Source: Streptomyces parvus (GTDB lineage: Bacteria; Actinomycetota; Actinomycetes; Streptomycetales; Streptomycetaceae). Taken from it: a DNA stretch of 64,000 nt. The translations under genes were made by a program, and so were the position numbers. Positions 42,269-52,278 of this stretch are shown here, one piece after another (within the stretch, counting starts at the first letter, position 1; each line of letters starts with the position of its first letter). The notes under the pieces are model-generated. The model was not told where the DNA came from. It saw nothing but the letters and a program-made list of their open reading frames with translations, and ran no database searches. Location: the NCBI RefSeq assembly GCF_014648875.1, contig NZ_BMRY01000004.1, positions 124,001 to 188,000 on the forward strand, in the 5' to 3' direction.

Positions 42269-44384
42269 GACGCACCTCGTCCCAGGCGATCCGGCCGTTC
42301 GAAAGGGTCAGGAGCAGCTGCGCGGCGGAGCCCGCCGGTGGCGCCGCGCCCACGAACTCCCCGGCCGCCCTGCGGGTCCACTCGGTGATCTCCGCCTCCG
42401 CCCGGCCCCCGGCGTCCCGGGGGCCGGGGACGACCAGTTCGACGCGCTCCGCGTGGGCGAGCCGGTAGCGCAGGCCCTCGCCGTGGGGTGCGCACCGGTC
42501 GCCGAGGCGGGCCACCCGCTCCGGGGGTATCGCGTCCGGCCACCGTCCTGCCACCTCCTCGCACACGGCGAAGTCGGCGCGCGCCCAGGCGGCGTCGAAG
42601 AACCGGAGGGCCAGTGCCCCCGTCACGGGACCCAGGCGTTCGGCGGCGGCCAGGTCGCCGGTCTCCACGGCCGCGTCGAGCACCTCCTGGGGGCGCTCCT
42701 CCCAGGTACGGGACGGCAGGGTGTCGAACCAGCCGTGCCGCAGAGCGGTGTCGGTCGCCGGCTCGGGGGCGACCCCGAGCCAGAGGTCCCGGAAGACCTC
42801 CAGATGGAGATCGGCGCAGTGGTCCCAGGTGAAGCCGCGTGCCACCTGCCGGGCGCGGGCCGACAGGACCCGGTACTCGTCGGGCCGGTCGCGGAAGAGG
42901 CGCACGGCCTGCTGGAAACGGTCGGCGAGGCCGTCGACGAGGAGCGCGTCGTCCTCGGCGAAGGACCGGTTGACCGAGAAGCCGGTCCGGGTCGTGCCGT
43001 CGTCGGCGTGCCGGAAGTGGGCCATGCCCCACTGGGCGGTGGCCACGGGCACCGCCCCGCACGCCATGGCCTCGCCCTGGGCGATGAGGAAGGTGTCCAT
43101 CTCGAACTTGGAGGGGAACACGCAGAAGTCGGCCGAGGCGGCGTAGGCGAAGACCTGGCTCTCGTCCACCCGTTCCCACTCCAGGTGCACCCGCCCCTTG
43201 TGGCGTTCGGCGACCTCGTGGAAGTACGGGTCGTCGATGCCGGTGCCGGTGATGCAGCGCAGGACGAAGTTGGCCGCGAGGCCGTCGGTGAGGACCCGGT
43301 CGATCGCCCGGACCAGTTCGACCTGGCCCTTGTGGTGGACCGCGTAGCGGGCGTTGTGGAAGAACGTCGGGAGGGACGGGTCCAGACCGAGTGCGGAGAG
43401 GACGGCGTCCCGGTCCACCGTGTCCGGATCCGGGGCGAGCCAGCTGTCCGAGATCGCGCAGCCGCCGACGAACTGCTTGTGCGCGTTGCGGCGGACCGTT
43501 CGGGAGACCGGCAGCGCCGCGAACAGGTCCTCGAACGGGGTGTCGCGGAAACCGTTGTAGAAGTCCCGCTGGCCGGGGCAGAGGAAGTCGATGGCGTCGG
43601 AGTGGTCGGCGACCAGACCGTAGACGGTGAGGTGGTCGGGCGGGTACTCGTAGTGGAGATGGGTGCGTGTCTGGTACTGGCGCTGGGCCTCGCGCTCGCC
43701 GGCCGGCAGCGGCGGCTCCTCGTCCGGCAGCGGCGGCGCGCCGAGGAGGTCGAGCAGCCTGCGGACCTCCGGTCCGTACACCTTCTTGGTGATCGGCATG
43801 TTGCTCTGCACGGTGGTGACCACGCTCTTCAGCGGGTCGCCGCTCAGCGCCGGCGGCAGGAGGTAGTGGTAGTACGGCTCGTGGGCGTGGACGATCGCCC
43901 GTTCGTCGCCGAACCAGCCGCGGAGGAAACGCACGCTGTCGACCTGGAATACCAGCGGCTTGAAGAAGGTGAGGTCCCTGCCCTTCGCCGAGTACGGCGG
44001 GTAGAACGTCTCGGGCAGGCGGTCCAGGTAGTCGTTCGAAAGGAAGTAGAGGTCGACGCCCTCCTTGCGGATCCGGTGAGCCGTGGTACGCAGCTCCACG
44101 GACACCTCGGTGGGAAAGCCGCGCCACACCTCGGGTTCGAGGACGAGGGGCAGGGTGTAGCGGTCCTCGTATGGGAGGTCCTCGACCGTGTGGCGGCGGC
44201 GCAGGTCGTCGAGACGCCCGTGGGCGGGGGTCACGATGGACACCCGGTGGCCCTTGCGGGCGAAGGCGCGGGAGAGGTTCCAGAGGTACACCGAGGTGCC
44301 GCCCTGGAGGAAGGTGTGGTCGAACCCGCAGCATTCGAAGTACGTCTCGATGACGTGCAGCGGTTCGTCGGTCACGTCACTCAC
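42261..44384 (-). CDS. Starch-synthase-like (pseudo)glycosyltransferase (AcbS-like)
   Basis: 707 residues. N-terminal half of a GT5-like fold: [40 protein letters not shown]; donor-binding half with [21 protein letters not shown] and [23 protein letters not shown]. About 150 extra C-terminal residues have no HAD domain, unlike the paralogue at 38045-41137. In acarbose synthesis the GT5-like AcbS is reported to couple NDP-valienol with an aminosugar through nitrogen, so one of the two paralogues is a candidate for this pseudoglycosyl transfer. GTG start is two bases from the upstream kinase stop. Confidence 0.87.
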   Translation of the reverse strand: MSDVTDEPLHVIETYFECCGFDHTFLQGGTSVYLWNLSRAFARKGHRVSIVTPAHGRLDDLRRRHTVEDLPYEDRYTLPLVLEPEVWRGFPTEVSVELRTTAHRIRKEGVDLYFLSNDYLDRLPETFYPPYSAKGRDLTFFKPLVFQVDSVRFLRGWFGDERAIVHAHEPYYHYLLPPALSGDPLKSVVTTVQSNMPITKKVYGPEVRRLLDLLGAPPLPDEEPPLPAGEREAQRQYQTRTHLHYEYPPDHLTVYGLVADHSDAIDFLCPGQRDFYNGFRDTPFEDLFAALPVSRTVRRNAHKQFVGGCAISDSWLAPDPDTVDRDAVLSALGLDPSLPTFFHNARYAVHHKGQVELVRAIDRVLTDGLAANFVLRCITGTGIDDPYFHEVAERHKGRVHLEWERVDESQVFAYAASADFCVFPSKFEMDTFLIAQGEAMACGAVPVATAQWGMAHFRHADDGTTRTGFSVNRSFAEDDALLVDGLADRFQQAVRLFRDRPDEYRVLSARARQVARGFTWDHCADLHLEVFRDLWLGVAPEPATDTALRHGWFDTLPSRTWEERPQEVLDAAVETGDLAAAERLGPVTGALALRFFDAAWARADFAVCEEVAGRWPDAIPPERVARLGDRCAPHGEGLRYRLAHAERVELVVPGPRDAGGRAEAEITEWTRRAAGEFVGAAPPAGSAAQLLLTLSNGRIAWDEVRHG

Positions 44385-44385
44385 G

Positions 44386-45957
44386 TCAGGTCCTCGTGGT
44401 CAGGGTGAGGGGGAGCGGGGAGGGGTGACCGAGCGCCATGGCGTGGCGCAGGTCGATCGCGGCGTGGTACGGCCGTGCGTGCGCGAAGTTGTAGTCGAGC
44501 TCGTGGAGCAGGCGGCGCAGGTAAAGCAACCGGCGCAACGGCTCGACGGGGAGCCCCCGTTCGGGTCCGGCAAAGGTCTCGTCGGACCCGTCGGACCGGT
44601 CCGACCCGCCGGACCCGTCGGACCCGTCGCGCGTGAGCAGCAGACCGGCGACGTGTCGGCGCCACCTGTCCGCGGCCTCGAACACCAGCAGGAGCACGGA
44701 CCGCTCCCGTGGCGGCATGCCGGCGCCGCCGTCGAGGGAGGCGAGCATCGTCTCCGTCGAGTCGACACCCAGGAGCCGGGCGCTCTCGTACGCGGCCTCG
44801 TCGGCGCTGAAGTACTCCAGTGCACGTCCCAGCGCCACCAGGTCCTGCAGCGGCGACTGTTCGGCCCAGCCCGGTTCGTCGGGACCCGTGCCGGGGGTGG
44901 AGATGTCGATGAGCCGCGGCGGGTCCCACAGCAGGTGTGACAGGTGGAGATCTCCGTGGCAGGGTCCCGCGGGGTGTGTGCCGGTGGCGTCGAACGCCGT
45001 CCGCAGCAGCTCGATCTCCGAGGCGAGCGAGCCGAAGGCCTTCTCCAGTACCACCGGGGGGAGTTCCACCCCGCCCCGGGCCCGCTCGGCGAGCGCGTGG
45101 CACCGCTCCTCGGCAGCCCGGAGGGCGCGCTCGACGGGGTAGTCCGGCGGGGGAGCCCCCCGGCCCAGCCGTGTGCGCAGCTCCTCGTGGAACCCGCCGA
45201 GGAACGAGCGGGCCGTGCGCAGCGGGCCGGCCAGGGGAGCGAGGTGCTCCCGGACCAAGCCATCCAGGTCCCCGGAACCGTGCGTGTCGTCGGTGTCGCC
45301 TGGCTCCTGAATGCCCGTCACGTCACCCGTCAACCGGGGCCAGAACGCACGCAGGTTGGCGCGCAGCGGTGTGTCGATCCCGCTGCCCGGTGTGTACGTG
45401 TACACCACCCCGAGCGCCAGCCGCTCGGCCCCGCCCGGGGGCACGTAGCCGTAGTCGCCGAACCACCGGGGCGTGTGACCGCTGCCGTTCATCAGACGCA
45501 GCAGTTCGGGCTCCCGTACCTCGGCACCGAGGGTGCGGTAGGCCTTGTGGAGGTGGGGACGGCCGTCGATGTCGAGGAGCGAGAGCGAGTTCGAGGACCA
45601 GCCCTGCGCGAAGGGGAGGGGGGAGACCGCGCGGGCCGCGGCTCCGCCGCCGCGGAACTCGACATGACCGCCGCGGGCGGTGGGGATCCGGCCCCCGGCC
45701 GCCATCAGCCGCACACAGGCCAGGTCGAAGGCCTCGGAGCCCTGGGCATCGGCCAGGCGGCCCGTCGCGTCCGTGTGGGCGGGGGCGAAGAGGAGCCTGC
45801 CGTGCGCCGGGCCGCCCACGACGGACACGAGGAACAGCGTGGTGCCGGAGCCGAGGGGAGCCTCGTCGATCGGCGTGTAGCGGTCGGCCCGGCGGACGTC
45901 CTCCGGCAGCCAGGCCGCGCCGCGCAGCAGTTCATGGAGCTCGGTGTCGCTGGTCAC
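44386..45957 (-). CDS. Phosphotransferase (maltokinase/APH fold; AcbU-like)
   Basis: 523 residues. Kinase fold of the aminoglycoside-phosphotransferase type, with catalytic loop PCHGDLHLSHLLWDPP and Mg-binding LIDIS; the N-terminal part is like Streptomyces maltokinase/trehalose-synthase-linked kinases (GRLLFAPAHTDATG, HLHKAYRTLG). A Gly/Ser/Asp repeat (GSDGSGGSDRSDGSDE) forms a flexible insert at about residues 448-463. In acarbose, AcbU phosphorylates the cyclitol at the 1-position ahead of nucleotide activation by AcbR, which is encoded two genes downstream here. GTG 45957 is nine bases after the permease stop. Confidence 0.82.
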   Translation of the reverse strand: MTSDTELHELLRGAAWLPEDVRRADRYTPIDEAPLGSGTTLFLVSVVGGPAHGRLLFAPAHTDATGRLADAQGSEAFDLACVRLMAAGGRIPTARGGHVEFRGGGAAARAVSPLPFAQGWSSNSLSLLDIDGRPHLHKAYRTLGAEVREPELLRLMNGSGHTPRWFGDYGYVPPGGAERLALGVVYTYTPGSGIDTPLRANLRAFWPRLTGDVTGIQEPGDTDDTHGSGDLDGLVREHLAPLAGPLRTARSFLGGFHEELRTRLGRGAPPPDYPVERALRAAEERCHALAERARGGVELPPVVLEKAFGSLASEIELLRTAFDATGTHPAGPCHGDLHLSHLLWDPPRLIDISTPGTGPDEPGWAEQSPLQDLVALGRALEYFSADEAAYESARLLGVDSTETMLASLDGGAGMPPRERSVLLLVFEAADRWRRHVAGLLLTRDGSDGSGGSDRSDGSDETFAGPERGLPVEPLRRLLYLRRLLHELDYNFAHARPYHAAIDLRHAMALGHPSPLPLTLTTRT

Positions 45958-45965
45958 GCAGTTCG

Positions 45966-46766
45966 TCAACTCCCGGTCATCTCGTATCGGGAAAGTCCGC
46001 GCCGCCAGAGCGACAGCGCGGCGAGCAGGGAAAGACCCGTCACGACCGGGAGCCACCTGATCAGTTCGGTGGAGCCGTGCAGCAGGTAGACGGCCGGTGC
46101 GTACGAGGTGAAGGCGAAGGGCAGCACCCAGGTGAGGAGCATCCGCAGCGACGGGTGGTAGAGGTCGAGCGGATAGCCGGCGAACTCGGACACCTGGGTG
46201 ACCGTCTGCATCGCGGGCATGCTGGTCACCGTCCAGAACGACAGGGACGCGAAGAAGAGCTTCACGGCGGCGTGGATCAGCGCCCCGCAGACGATCAGCG
46301 GGAGCACGAGGGCCCATTGCAGTGCGGTGGGGTCGAGACCCAGCTCGGCTCCCGCCCAGAGCACCAGGACGGTGCCGACGGCCAGTTCGCCGAATCCGTC
46401 CGGGTGGAAGAAGCGTTCGGACAGGAGCGAGAAGAGCGGGTTCACCGGGCGGATCAGGTAGCGGTAGAACTCGCCCCGCTGGATGAGCTTGCGGCTCAGC
46501 TCCCACAACTGGTCGGTGAAGAGGTGGTCGAGCCCGCGCGGCAGCAGGGAGCAGCCGAGGAGGAAGAGCACCTGGTGGTGGGACCAGCCGGCGATGGCGG
46601 GGACGTGGGTGAAGACCACACCGACCGCCAGGGTCTGGAGCCCGACGCGGACGAGGAAGGCCCCCGAGCCCAGGAGGAAGTCGAGACGGTACGTGGTGAG
46701 CCGGTGCAGGCCCACCCCGCCGAGGAAGAGCGCCAGGCGCAGATGGCCGCCGAGGGTCCGGTTCAT
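45966..46766 (-). CDS. ABC-2 type exporter permease (AcbY/AcbX-like), second
   Basis: 266-residue inner-membrane protein with six hydrophobic segments, of the ABC-2 group often found with NatA-type ATPases (contains GEFYRYLIRPVNPLF). It pairs with the permease encoded just upstream, overlapping its stop by four bases. Likely exports the finished pseudo-oligosaccharide. Its ending, RYEMTGS, is the normal C-terminus for the group. Confidence 0.88.
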   Translation of the reverse strand: MNRTLGGHLRLALFLGGVGLHRLTTYRLDFLLGSGAFLVRVGLQTLAVGVVFTHVPAIAGWSHHQVLFLLGCSLLPRGLDHLFTDQLWELSRKLIQRGEFYRYLIRPVNPLFSLLSERFFHPDGFGELAVGTVLVLWAGAELGLDPTALQWALVLPLIVCGALIHAAVKLFFASLSFWTVTSMPAMQTVTQVSEFAGYPLDLYHPSLRMLLTWVLPFAFTSYAPAVYLLHGSTELIRWLPVVTGLSLLAALSLWRRGLSRYEMTGS

Positions 46767-47578
46767 CCGCCCAGTACCTCCAGCCGGCCCGCCGCGCCGC
46801 GCCACAGGACGGCGCACAGCAGGACGAGTCCCACAGTCCAGCCGAGCTGGTGGCCGAGGACGGTGGAGGCGCCACCGACTCCCTCGTACCGGCCGAGCAG
46901 CAGGGTGAGAGGCCCGTCCGCCATGGCGCGGAACGGCAGGACCATCGCCAGCGTGTGCAGGGGGCCGGGCAGCAGGGCCAGGGGAACCATCTGTCCCGCG
47001 AAGAACGCGACGATCCCCTGTTTGACCATGCGGACGCCCCAGGTGTTCGTGGTGACGAACCCGGCCATGCCGGTCAGCAGGTTCACGCAGAAGGCGATGA
47101 CCGCCGAGAAGGCGGTGGACAGCGCGAAGAGCGCCGCGTCCACCGGGGTCGGCGCGGTCAGCGGGACGAGGACGGAGAAGAGCACGAGCAGCGGGACGCC
47201 CACGAGGAGCGCGTTGGCGGCGATCACGGGCAGGCAGGCGGCGAAGCGGACCAGCGGATAGCTCACGGGACGCACGAGCATCACCGCGATGTCGCCGCGG
47301 TAGACCTCGGCCGCCACCTCGTCGTCGACCCGGTTGGCGTGCACCACGGCCAGGACCTGGGCCACCACCAGGTAGGTGGTGATGCTCGCCGGGGTGAAAC
47401 CGCCTGGTCCGGGGCCCGGAGAGCCGGCGTAGACCGCCCGCCACAGGAAGACGGTGACGGCGGCGCCCGCCGCCGCGGTGACACCGGTGATCAGGAAGGT
47501 GGAGCGGTACTGCAGCAGGGACTGCAGCCCGCTCGTGGCGAAGGGTACGTAGGTGCCGACGCGCAGCGGGGCCCTCAC
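46763..47578 (-). CDS. ABC-2 type exporter permease (AcbX-like), first
   Basis: 271 residues, six hydrophobic segments, with the family's RGDIAVMLVRPVSYPLVRF loop near the middle. GTG 47578 overlaps the ATPase stop by four bases. Forms the membrane channel with the following permease. No similarity to the binding-protein-dependent importers of the mannan island. Confidence 0.88.
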   Translation of the reverse strand: MRAPLRVGTYVPFATSGLQSLLQYRSTFLITGVTAAAGAAVTVFLWRAVYAGSPGPGPGGFTPASITTYLVVAQVLAVVHANRVDDEVAAEVYRGDIAVMLVRPVSYPLVRFAACLPVIAANALLVGVPLLVLFSVLVPLTAPTPVDAALFALSTAFSAVIAFCVNLLTGMAGFVTTNTWGVRMVKQGIVAFFAGQMVPLALLPGPLHTLAMVLPFRAMADGPLTLLLGRYEGVGGASTVLGHQLGWTVGLVLLCAVLWRGAAGRLEVLGG

Positions 47579-48597
47579 ACGGCACCGCCGTCCCGCGCGG
47601 AGGGGACGCCGCCCCGGTAGGTCTGGCGGAGCACCGTCTCCAGATCCGGTTCGGGTGCGTAGCAGTCGGCGAGCTCGAAGTGCTCCAGGAGGAAGCCGAG
47701 TACATGCCGGGACGTGAAGGCGTCCGCCGGGTAGTCGACCCGGATCCGTCCCTCGCTCGTGAGGCCCGCGGCGGCGCCCGGAAGCCCTGTCTCGATCCGG
47801 AGCACGGTGTCCTCCACGCCCCGACCGCCACGGTGGTCGAAGACGACCGACCGCCGGTCGGCGCGGCGCAGCAGATCGTGGAGCGTTCCCTCGTGAACGA
47901 CCCTGCCGCCGTCCACGACGAGCGCGTCGTCGCAGATGGCCGAGATGTCGGAGAGGTCGTGGCTGGTGAGCAGCACGGTCGTGCCCAGCTCGGCGTTGGC
48001 GCGGTTGACGAGGGTGCGGACGGCTTCCTTGAGGACCATGTCCAGGCCGATCGTCGGTTCGTCCCAGAAGACGACCTTCGGGTCGTGCAGCAGGCTCGCC
48101 GCGATCTCGGCCCGCATCCGCTGCCCCAGGCTCAGCTGTCGTACCGGTGTGGTCCCCAGTGCGCCGATGTCGAGGAGCTCGCGGTAGAGCGCCAGGTTCC
48201 GCTCGTACACCGTGTCCGGTATCCCGTAGATCCTGCGCAGGATCTGGAAGGAGTCCGGCACGGAGAGGTCCCACCACAGCTGGCTGCGCTGCCCGAAGAC
48301 CACGCCGATCGAGCGGGCGTTCTCCCGGCGCTGCCGGTAGGGCTCGACGCCGTCGACCAGGCACCGGCCGGAGCTGGGGGTCATGATGCCGGTGAGCATC
48401 TTGATCGTGGTCGACTTGCCCGCCCCGTTGGCACCGATGTACGCGGTCTTGGAGCCGGCGCGGAGACGGAAGGAGATGCCGTCGACGGCGCGCACGGTCC
48501 GGTACTCCCGGGTGAGGAGCGTGGAGAGGCTCCCGAGCAGACCGGGCCGTCGCTCGGCTATGCGGAAGTCCTTGGTGAGCCCTTCGGCGACGATCAC
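47575..48597 (-). CDS. ABC exporter ATP-binding protein (AcbW-like)
   Basis: 340-residue ATPase. Walker A GANGAGKST, Q loop GVVFGQRSQLWWDL, signature LSLGQRMRAE, Walker B VVFWDEPTIGLD and switch His in TSHDLSDI. A C-terminal extension of about 90 residues is typical for the NatA/CcmA subgroup linked to ABC-2 permeases. Start overlaps the aminotransferase stop by four bases, placing export genes directly after the aminosugar gene. Exporters AcbWXY occur in the same arrangement in acarbose clusters. Confidence 0.92.
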   Translation of the reverse strand: MIVAEGLTKDFRIAERRPGLLGSLSTLLTREYRTVRAVDGISFRLRAGSKTAYIGANGAGKSTTIKMLTGIMTPSSGRCLVDGVEPYRQRRENARSIGVVFGQRSQLWWDLSVPDSFQILRRIYGIPDTVYERNLALYRELLDIGALGTTPVRQLSLGQRMRAEIAASLLHDPKVVFWDEPTIGLDMVLKEAVRTLVNRANAELGTTVLLTSHDLSDISAICDDALVVDGGRVVHEGTLHDLLRRADRRSVVFDHRGGRGVEDTVLRIETGLPGAAAGLTSEGRIRVDYPADAFTSRHVLGFLLEHFELADCYAPEPDLETVLRQTYRGGVPSARDGGAV

Positions 48598-49886
48598 GCG
48601 GCCACCACGCGTTCGATGGCCTGCCCCAGGATCCGTACGCCTTCGTCGAGGAGCGCCTCGTCCAGGGTGAAGGGGGGCGCGAGCCGGATGATGTGGCCGC
48701 CGACCGAGGTCCGGAGCCCCAGGTCGAGGGCGGTGGTGTACACGGCGCGGGCGGTCTCGGGGGCGGGGGACCGGGTGGCGCGGTCGCGGACGAATTCGAG
48801 GCCGTGCAGCAGGCCGACGCCCCGGACCTCTCCGAGCACCTCGAAGCGGGAGTGCAGGGCGGCGAGTTGCTCGCCCAGACGGTCGCCGAGGACCCGGACC
48901 CGTTCGATGAGCCGGTCGCGCTCCACGACCTCCAGCGTCGCCCGTGCGGCGGCGATGCCCAGCGGGTTCCCGGCGTACGTGGACGCGTAGGCGCCGGCCG
49001 GTGAGGCCGCGGGGGAGTGCAGGAGGTCGCGCCGGCCCGCGAGGACGGCGAAGGGGAAGCCGTTCGCCATCCCCTTCGACATCGTCACGAGGTCCGGTTC
49101 CACGCCCACGAGTTCGGATGCCAGGAAGGTGCCGGTGCGGCCGCCGCCCGTCGCCACCTCGTCGGCGACGAGGAGGACGCCGTTGTCACGGCAGGCCGCC
49201 GAGACGCGCTCCCAGTAGCCGGGGGGTGGCACGATGACGCCCGCGGCGCCGAGCACCGGCTCGAAGAAGAGGGCGGAGACGTTCGGCTTGGAGGCGATGT
49301 GCCGGTTGACGAGTGAGGCGCACCGGACGTCACAGGTGGGGTACTCGAGTTCCAGCGGGCAGCGGTAGCAGTACGGCGCGTAGCCGAGGACGCTGTTGCC
49401 CGCGAAGGCCTGATGGCCGACGTCCCAGTGGACCAGCATGCGGGCGCCCATGGTCTTGCCGTGGAATCCGTGCCGCAGCGCGCCGACGCGGTTGCGGCCG
49501 GGCTCCGCCGTGGCCTGGACGACCCGGAGCGCGGCCTCCACCACCTCCGCGCCGGTGGAGAACAGCGCGTACGTGTCGAGGTGTTCGGGAAGCAGGCGTG
49601 CCAACAGCTCGAAGAACGTTGCCCGTTCGGGTGTGGGGCTGTCGTGCACGTTCCACAGCCGCTCGGCCTGGCGGGTCAGCGCCGCGACGACCTCGGGGTG
49701 GCTGTGCCCGAGTGACTGGGTGAGCGTGCCGGCGGCGAAGTCCAGATACTGGTCGCCGTCGAGGTCCGTGAGGACTGCCCCTCGTCCCTCGGTGAAGACA
49801 CGCCGGGCGAGCGCGGCCTCCTCGGATGCGCCGGGCGCCAGATGTCGTGCCTCTCTGACCAGCAGTTCTCGCTGGTGACCTGCCAC
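48594..49886 (-). CDS. Class III PLP aminotransferase (AcbV-like sugar 4-aminotransferase)
   Basis: 430 residues from GTG 49886. PLP enzyme of the GabT/ornithine family: DLDGDQYLDFAAGTLTQSLGHSHPEV, STGAEVVEAALRV, VADEVATGGGRTG, and the lysine in VTMSKGMANGFPF. In acarbose the homologous AcbV aminates dTDP-4-keto-6-deoxyglucose at C4, giving the amino-deoxy sugar that carries the bridging nitrogen. It is the first gene of the operon and faces rmlA/rmlB homologues across 241 bases, so the whole dTDP-aminosugar route is here. The open frame reaches 49961; a GGGGGC stretch lies about five bases before the chosen GTG. Confidence 0.87.
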   Translation of the reverse strand: MAGHQRELLVREARHLAPGASEEAALARRVFTEGRGAVLTDLDGDQYLDFAAGTLTQSLGHSHPEVVAALTRQAERLWNVHDSPTPERATFFELLARLLPEHLDTYALFSTGAEVVEAALRVVQATAEPGRNRVGALRHGFHGKTMGARMLVHWDVGHQAFAGNSVLGYAPYCYRCPLELEYPTCDVRCASLVNRHIASKPNVSALFFEPVLGAAGVIVPPPGYWERVSAACRDNGVLLVADEVATGGGRTGTFLASELVGVEPDLVTMSKGMANGFPFAVLAGRRDLLHSPAASPAGAYASTYAGNPLGIAAARATLEVVERDRLIERVRVLGDRLGEQLAALHSRFEVLGEVRGVGLLHGLEFVRDRATRSPAPETARAVYTTALDLGLRTSVGGHIIRLAPPFTLDEALLDEGVRILGQAIERVVAA

Positions 49887-50127
49887 CGGTTGCCCCCATG
49901 TATTGGACGAACTGAAGCGCGCTGGAAGCCAGTTGATCGTTCTGACGTGCGAGTGAAGCACCCTCGCGTGACAGCTAGCAAGAGATTTCAGAAACTTTCA
50001 GACATGACTTGCAGTGCAGGGCGCGGCTCTGCTTGAGTCGCCGATGCGACCGCCGACAACTGCCTCGAGAGCGAGGAGGGACCGTGCCCAGACACCGTCA
50101 GGCCGCACCCGACCGAAGGCAGCCGAT
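49887..50127. promoter_or_regulatory. Divergent promoter region of the cyclitol cluster
   Basis: 241 bases between the two outward-reading operons. TTTCAGA occurs twice, ten bases apart (49986-49992, 49996-50002), flanked by GCAAG (49977) and CTTGC. This is comparable to the TTGCA/CTTTCA half-sites bound by the maltose repressor MalR-type LacI proteins in Streptomyces, but that is only a resemblance. Both operons probably share control here. Confidence 0.45.
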
Positions 50128-51195
50128 GTGAAAGCCCTGGTCCTGGCCGGTGGAACCGGCAGTCGACTGCGCCCCTTCACCCACTCCGGGACCAAGCAAC
50201 TCCTGCCGATCGCCAACAAGCCGGTGCTCTTCTACGGCCTGGAGGCCATCGCGGCGGCCGGCATCAGCGAAGTGGGCCTCGTCGTGGGCGACTACGCGGG
50301 CGACATCCGACGGGCCGTCGACGCTGGGGGATCCGCTTTCGGACTCGACATCACCTACATCGCCCAGAGCCGCCCGCTGGGCCTCGCCCACGCGGTGTCC
50401 ATCGCCCGCGACTTCCTCGGCGACGACGACTTCCTCGTCTACCTGGGCGACAACTACCTCCAGGACGGCATCAGGGACTTCGTCGCCCGCGCGACGCTGC
50501 ACCCCGCCGCGGCCCGACTGCTCGTCACCTCCGTCGCCGACCCCAGCGCCTTCGGCGTGGCGGAGGTCGAGACGACCGGCCGCGTGACACGGGTGGAGGA
50601 GAAGCCCGCGCACCCGCGCAGTGACCTCGCCCTCATCGGCGTCTACGCCTTCAGCCCCGCACTGCACGACGCGGTGCGAGCGATCCGCCCCTCCGCGAGG
50701 GGCGAACTCGAGATCACCCACGCGATCCAGTGGCTTATCGACGACGGGCGGGACGTGCGCGCCGAAGCGACCCCCTCCGTGTGGCGCGACACCGGCAGCG
50801 TGGAGGACATGCTGGAGGTGAACCGCCACGTCCTGGACGGCCTGCGCGGGCGACTCGAAGGAAAGGTGGACCCCGACAGCGCCGTCGTGGGACGAGTCGT
50901 CCTCGGCGAGGGGGCCGTAGTCAGGGGATCGCGGATCACCGGCCCCGTCGTCATCGGTCCCGGCAGTGTCATCAGCAACGCCGTCATCGGCCCCTACACC
51001 TCGATCGGTGCCAACTGCCGCGTCCACGACAGCTCGATCGAGACCTCGGTCCTTCTCGACGGGGCCGCCGTCGACGGTGCCGGCCGCATCGAACGCTCCT
51101 TCATCGGCCGCGACGCCGTCGTGGCGGCCCCCCGGTTCCCGTACGCCCATCGCCTCGTACTCGGCGACCACAGCAAGGTGCAGATCCACCCATGA
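50128..51195 (+). CDS. rfbA: Glucose-1-phosphate thymidylyltransferase, long form (AcbA/StrD-like)
   Basis: 355 residues, making dTDP-glucose from glucose-1-phosphate and dTTP. GTG 50128 begins at VKALVLAGGTGSRLRPFTHS; GAAGG lies about nine bases upstream. Nucleotidyltransferase domain with GTKQLLPIANKPVLFYGL and EKPAHPRSDLALIGVY, then a hexapeptide-repeat C-terminal domain (ITGPVVIGPGSVISNAVIGP), the long StrD/AcbA type typical of secondary metabolism rather than cell-wall RmlA of about 290 residues. Overlaps rfbB by four bases. Supplies the deoxysugar precursor. Confidence 0.93.
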   Translation: MKALVLAGGTGSRLRPFTHSGTKQLLPIANKPVLFYGLEAIAAAGISEVGLVVGDYAGDIRRAVDAGGSAFGLDITYIAQSRPLGLAHAVSIARDFLGDDDFLVYLGDNYLQDGIRDFVARATLHPAAARLLVTSVADPSAFGVAEVETTGRVTRVEEKPAHPRSDLALIGVYAFSPALHDAVRAIRPSARGELEITHAIQWLIDDGRDVRAEATPSVWRDTGSVEDMLEVNRHVLDGLRGRLEGKVDPDSAVVGRVVLGEGAVVRGSRITGPVVIGPGSVISNAVIGPYTSIGANCRVHDSSIETSVLLDGAAVDGAGRIERSFIGRDAVVAAPRFPYAHRLVLGDHSKVQIHP

Positions 51196-52184
51196 CCCGA
51201 CGCATACTCGTCACCGGCGGCGCCGGATTCATCGGGTCGGCCCACGTCCTGCGCCTCCTCGGCCCCACCGGGCCGCCGGAGGCCTCCGTGACCGTCCTCG
51301 ACAACCTGACCTACGCGGCGGGCCCCGCCCATCTGGACCCGGTGCGCGATGACCGGCGCTTCCGGTTCGTGCACGGCAGCGTCACCGACGCGGAGCTCGT
51401 CGACACCCTCGTCCCCGGCCACGACGAGATCGTGCACTTCGCGGCCGAGTCCCACGTCGACCGGTCGATCGAGGACGGCTCGCTCTTCGTCCGCACCAAC
51501 GTCCTCGGGACGCAGACCCTCCTGGACGCGGCCGTCCGCCACGGCGTACGGACCTACGTACAGATCTCCACCGACGAGGTGTACGGCTCGATCGCCGAAG
51601 GCGCGGCGGCTGAGGACGCGCCGCTCCGGCCCACCTCGCCGTACTCCGCCTCGAAGGCCGCCGCCGACCTGATGGCACTCGCCTACCATGCCACCCACGG
51701 TCTGGACGTCCGCGTCACGCGTTGCTCCAACAACTTCGGACCGCGCCAGCACCCCGAGAAGCTGATCCCGCGCTTCGTGACCGCTCTCCTGGCGGGCGAG
51801 GACGTGCCTCTGTACGGCGACGGCTCCCAGATCCGGGACTGGCTCCACGTGGAGGACCACGTCACCGCAGTCGAACTCGTCAGGACCGGTGGACGCCCCG
51901 GCCGGGTCTACAACATCGGCGGCGGGACCTCCCTCACCAACCTGGACCTGACCCGCCGCCTCCTCGGGCTCTGCGGCGCCGGGCCCGGCCGGATCGCCAG
52001 GGTGACGGACCGCAAGGGACACGACCAGCGGTATGCGGTGGACGACACCCGCATCCGCCGGGAACTGGGCTACGCCCCCCGGGCCGACTTCACCACGGCC
52101 CTCGCCCACACGGTCCGTTGGTACGCGGACCGGCACCCGCGGACGCCCGACGGCAGCCCCGTGGACGGGACCCTCTCCTTCTGA
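51192..52184 (+). CDS. rfbB: dTDP-glucose 4,6-dehydratase (AcbB-like)
   Basis: 330 residues, extended SDR. NAD motif GGAGFIGSAHVLR, HFAAESHVDRSI, STDEVYGS, catalytic YSASK and NNFGPRQHPEKLIP. It forms dTDP-4-keto-6-deoxyglucose, the substrate of the aminotransferase encoded by the first gene of the opposite operon. ATG start overlaps the rfbA stop (ATGA). Normal length and all active-site residues present. Confidence 0.94.
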   Translation: MTRRILVTGGAGFIGSAHVLRLLGPTGPPEASVTVLDNLTYAAGPAHLDPVRDDRRFRFVHGSVTDAELVDTLVPGHDEIVHFAAESHVDRSIEDGSLFVRTNVLGTQTLLDAAVRHGVRTYVQISTDEVYGSIAEGAAAEDAPLRPTSPYSASKAAADLMALAYHATHGLDVRVTRCSNNFGPRQHPEKLIPRFVTALLAGEDVPLYGDGSQIRDWLHVEDHVTAVELVRTGGRPGRVYNIGGGTSLTNLDLTRRLLGLCGAGPGRIARVTDRKGHDQRYAVDDTRIRRELGYAPRADFTTALAHTVRWYADRHPRTPDGSPVDGTLSF

Positions 52185-52278
52185 GCCCTGGCCCGCGTCC
52201 GCGGTCACGTACCCCGGGCCGCGCCCGGCCACCCCCTTCCGTACCCACCCCTCCACGCTCCCGAGGAGCAGCACACCC

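Noticed and set aside
44580..44640. Short GACCCGTCGG tandem repeats
   Set aside because: They encode a Gly/Ser/Asp linker inside the AcbU-like kinase and need no other explanation.
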